Shown: one piece after another, positions 6,050 to 6,703 of the stretch
Numbering within the stretch: position 1 is the stretch's first letter
Layout: each line of letters begins with the position of its first letter
NCBI GenBank assembly: GCA_031415695.1
Contig: JANOSH010000039.1
Location: 1 to 6,703 of the forward strand
Reading direction: 5' to 3'
From: JANOSH01 sp031415695
Lineage (GTDB): Bacteria > Actinomycetota > Acidimicrobiia > Acidimicrobiales > Ilumatobacteraceae
Length of the DNA: 6,703 nucleotides
Notes under the pieces: generated by a model
Told to the model about the DNA's origin: nothing
Database searches by the model: none
What the model saw: the letters and a program-made list of their open reading frames with translations, nothing else
Made by a program: the position numbers and the translations under genes

Positions 6050-6703
6050 CTACCCGAGGAGTGGGTAGTGGTGTCCGGGCGGGTGGCTGACGAGGGTGTT
6101 GTTGGTGGGGGTAGTGACCGTGAGCACCCCGTCGGGGGTCATGGTCGCATCCCAGCCGCGCTTGTGAAGCAGGTGATGATGCCGGCTACACAAAAGTGCG
6201 AGATTTGTGATGTCGGTTGGTCCGCCGTTGGCTCGGTGTTTGATGTGGTGGACTTCCGTCCAGATACCGGGCCGGTCGCATCCTTTGAATCGGCAGTGCC
6301 GGTCACGCACCAACACCCGTTTATACAAGTTGGGCGGGATGAAATCTTTACCTGTGCCGTAATGCAACGGTTCGTTGCGATGACCAAGCAGTATCGGCGC
6401 GATGTTCGCGTCGCACATCATGGTTTGGATCGTTGTCTGATCGAACACAGTCCCTGCCGGGGTTTGACCCACATCCTGGTTCAGGTCGTTCAACGTCATA
6501 AATGACGATCATTTCGGCAGCACGCCTGCCGGTGGTGGTGAACCCTTGAATGATCATGCGTGACATCTCAACCAACGCGTCAGCCATTTTTTGGCTGTGC
6601 ACCCGAACAGGTTCACCAGGAAGATCCTGGGTAAGTAGCGACCGTAACGCCGCCTGGACCACATTCCCGGGTTCAGCCGACAAGTGAATGTCACCACGCC
6701 AGG
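6050..6703 (-). pseudogene. DUF222 / HNH endonuclease-domain protein (13E12-type), frameshifted and partial at right edge
   Basis: The gene enters from the right edge, so its N-terminal part is missing. From 6703 to about 6500 one frame encodes the end of a DUF222 region (LSAEPGNVVQAALRSLL, then QKMADALVEMSRMI). The homology then moves to another frame, beginning MTLNDLNQDVGQTP at 6499 and running 149 residues to TAG at 6052-6050. That part holds the HNH nuclease domain: Cys69 and Cys74 in CRFKGC, the HHI motif (His84, His85), the N of TNLALLC (Asn99), and Cys104 with His107-108 (residue numbers from 6499). Deleting one base at the AAA run 6500-6502 would join EMIVI directly to MTLNDL, so a single +1 insertion explains the break. 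These proteins are common in multiple copies in Actinobacteria and their cellular role is unclear. It may be a decayed copy or a sequencing error. Confidence 0.8.

Noticed and set aside
5472..6068. Open frames 5472-5873 minus and 5781-6068 plus near the pepN end
   Set aside because: The first overlaps the conserved end of pepN antisense. The second is rich in Ser, Arg, Pro and Thr with no motif, and overlaps the end of the HNH gene.
6050..6068. Inverted repeat CTACCC/GGGTAG as a terminator of the HNH gene
   Set aside because: It lies within the last codons and stop of that gene, is only 6 bp, and has no T run after it on the minus strand.
1..6703. tRNA or rRNA genes, CRISPR arrays, insertion-sequence ends
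   Set aside because: No cloverleaf-like segment, regularly spaced repeats, transposase motif or paired terminal inverted repeats were found on reading.

Overview
The window looks like a chromosomal stretch from a moderately GC-rich actinobacterium, possibly an uncultured Acidimicrobiia-type lineage. This rests on the GC-rich third codon positions, the actinobacterial style of the M1 aminopeptidase and of the PmmB-like sugar-phosphate mutase, and a DUF222/HNH (13E12-type) gene, a family concentrated in Actinobacteria. The placement is an inference; no marker gene is present.

The layout from left to right is as follows. (1) 1-92, minus: the possible start of an unrecognised secreted or membrane protein running off the left edge. 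(2) 124-2703, minus: one long gene encoding a PfkB/adenosine-kinase-like domain fused in frame to a PGM2/PmmB-type alpha-phosphohexomutase or phosphopentomutase domain. (3) 2704-2750: a very short divergent intergenic region. (4) 2751-3212, plus: a Bcp/PrxQ-type peroxiredoxin whose peroxidatic cysteine codon is an in-frame TGA. (5) 3231-5756, plus: an intact M1 zinc aminopeptidase (PepN) 18 bases downstream, probably co-transcribed. (6) 5757-6049: a convergent intergenic region with three GC-rich hairpins. (7) 6050-6703, minus: the C-terminal part of a DUF222/HNH protein, broken by a +1 frameshift and cut by the right edge.

The main discovery is the peroxiredoxin. The protein reads in one frame on both sides of TGA 2880-2882, and the TGA falls exactly where the PxxxTxxC motif requires the catalytic cysteine (PKAATPG-TGA-TLQG). 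A stem-loop immediately downstream fits the bacterial SECIS description: a 7-bp apical stem, a 7-nt loop with G at its second position, and a loop 21 nt after the TGA. The protein has no cysteine anywhere, so selenocysteine would be its only redox residue. TGA is also used as an ordinary stop in this window (124-126), which argues against a reassigned genetic code. A standard gene caller would leave only a 43-residue stub and a C-terminal fragment. The selenocysteine synthesis and insertion genes (selA, selB, selC, selD) are not in the window.

The second item of interest is the kinase-mutase fusion. It joins two activities that could act in nucleoside or pentose-phosphate salvage, with almost no linker between the domains.
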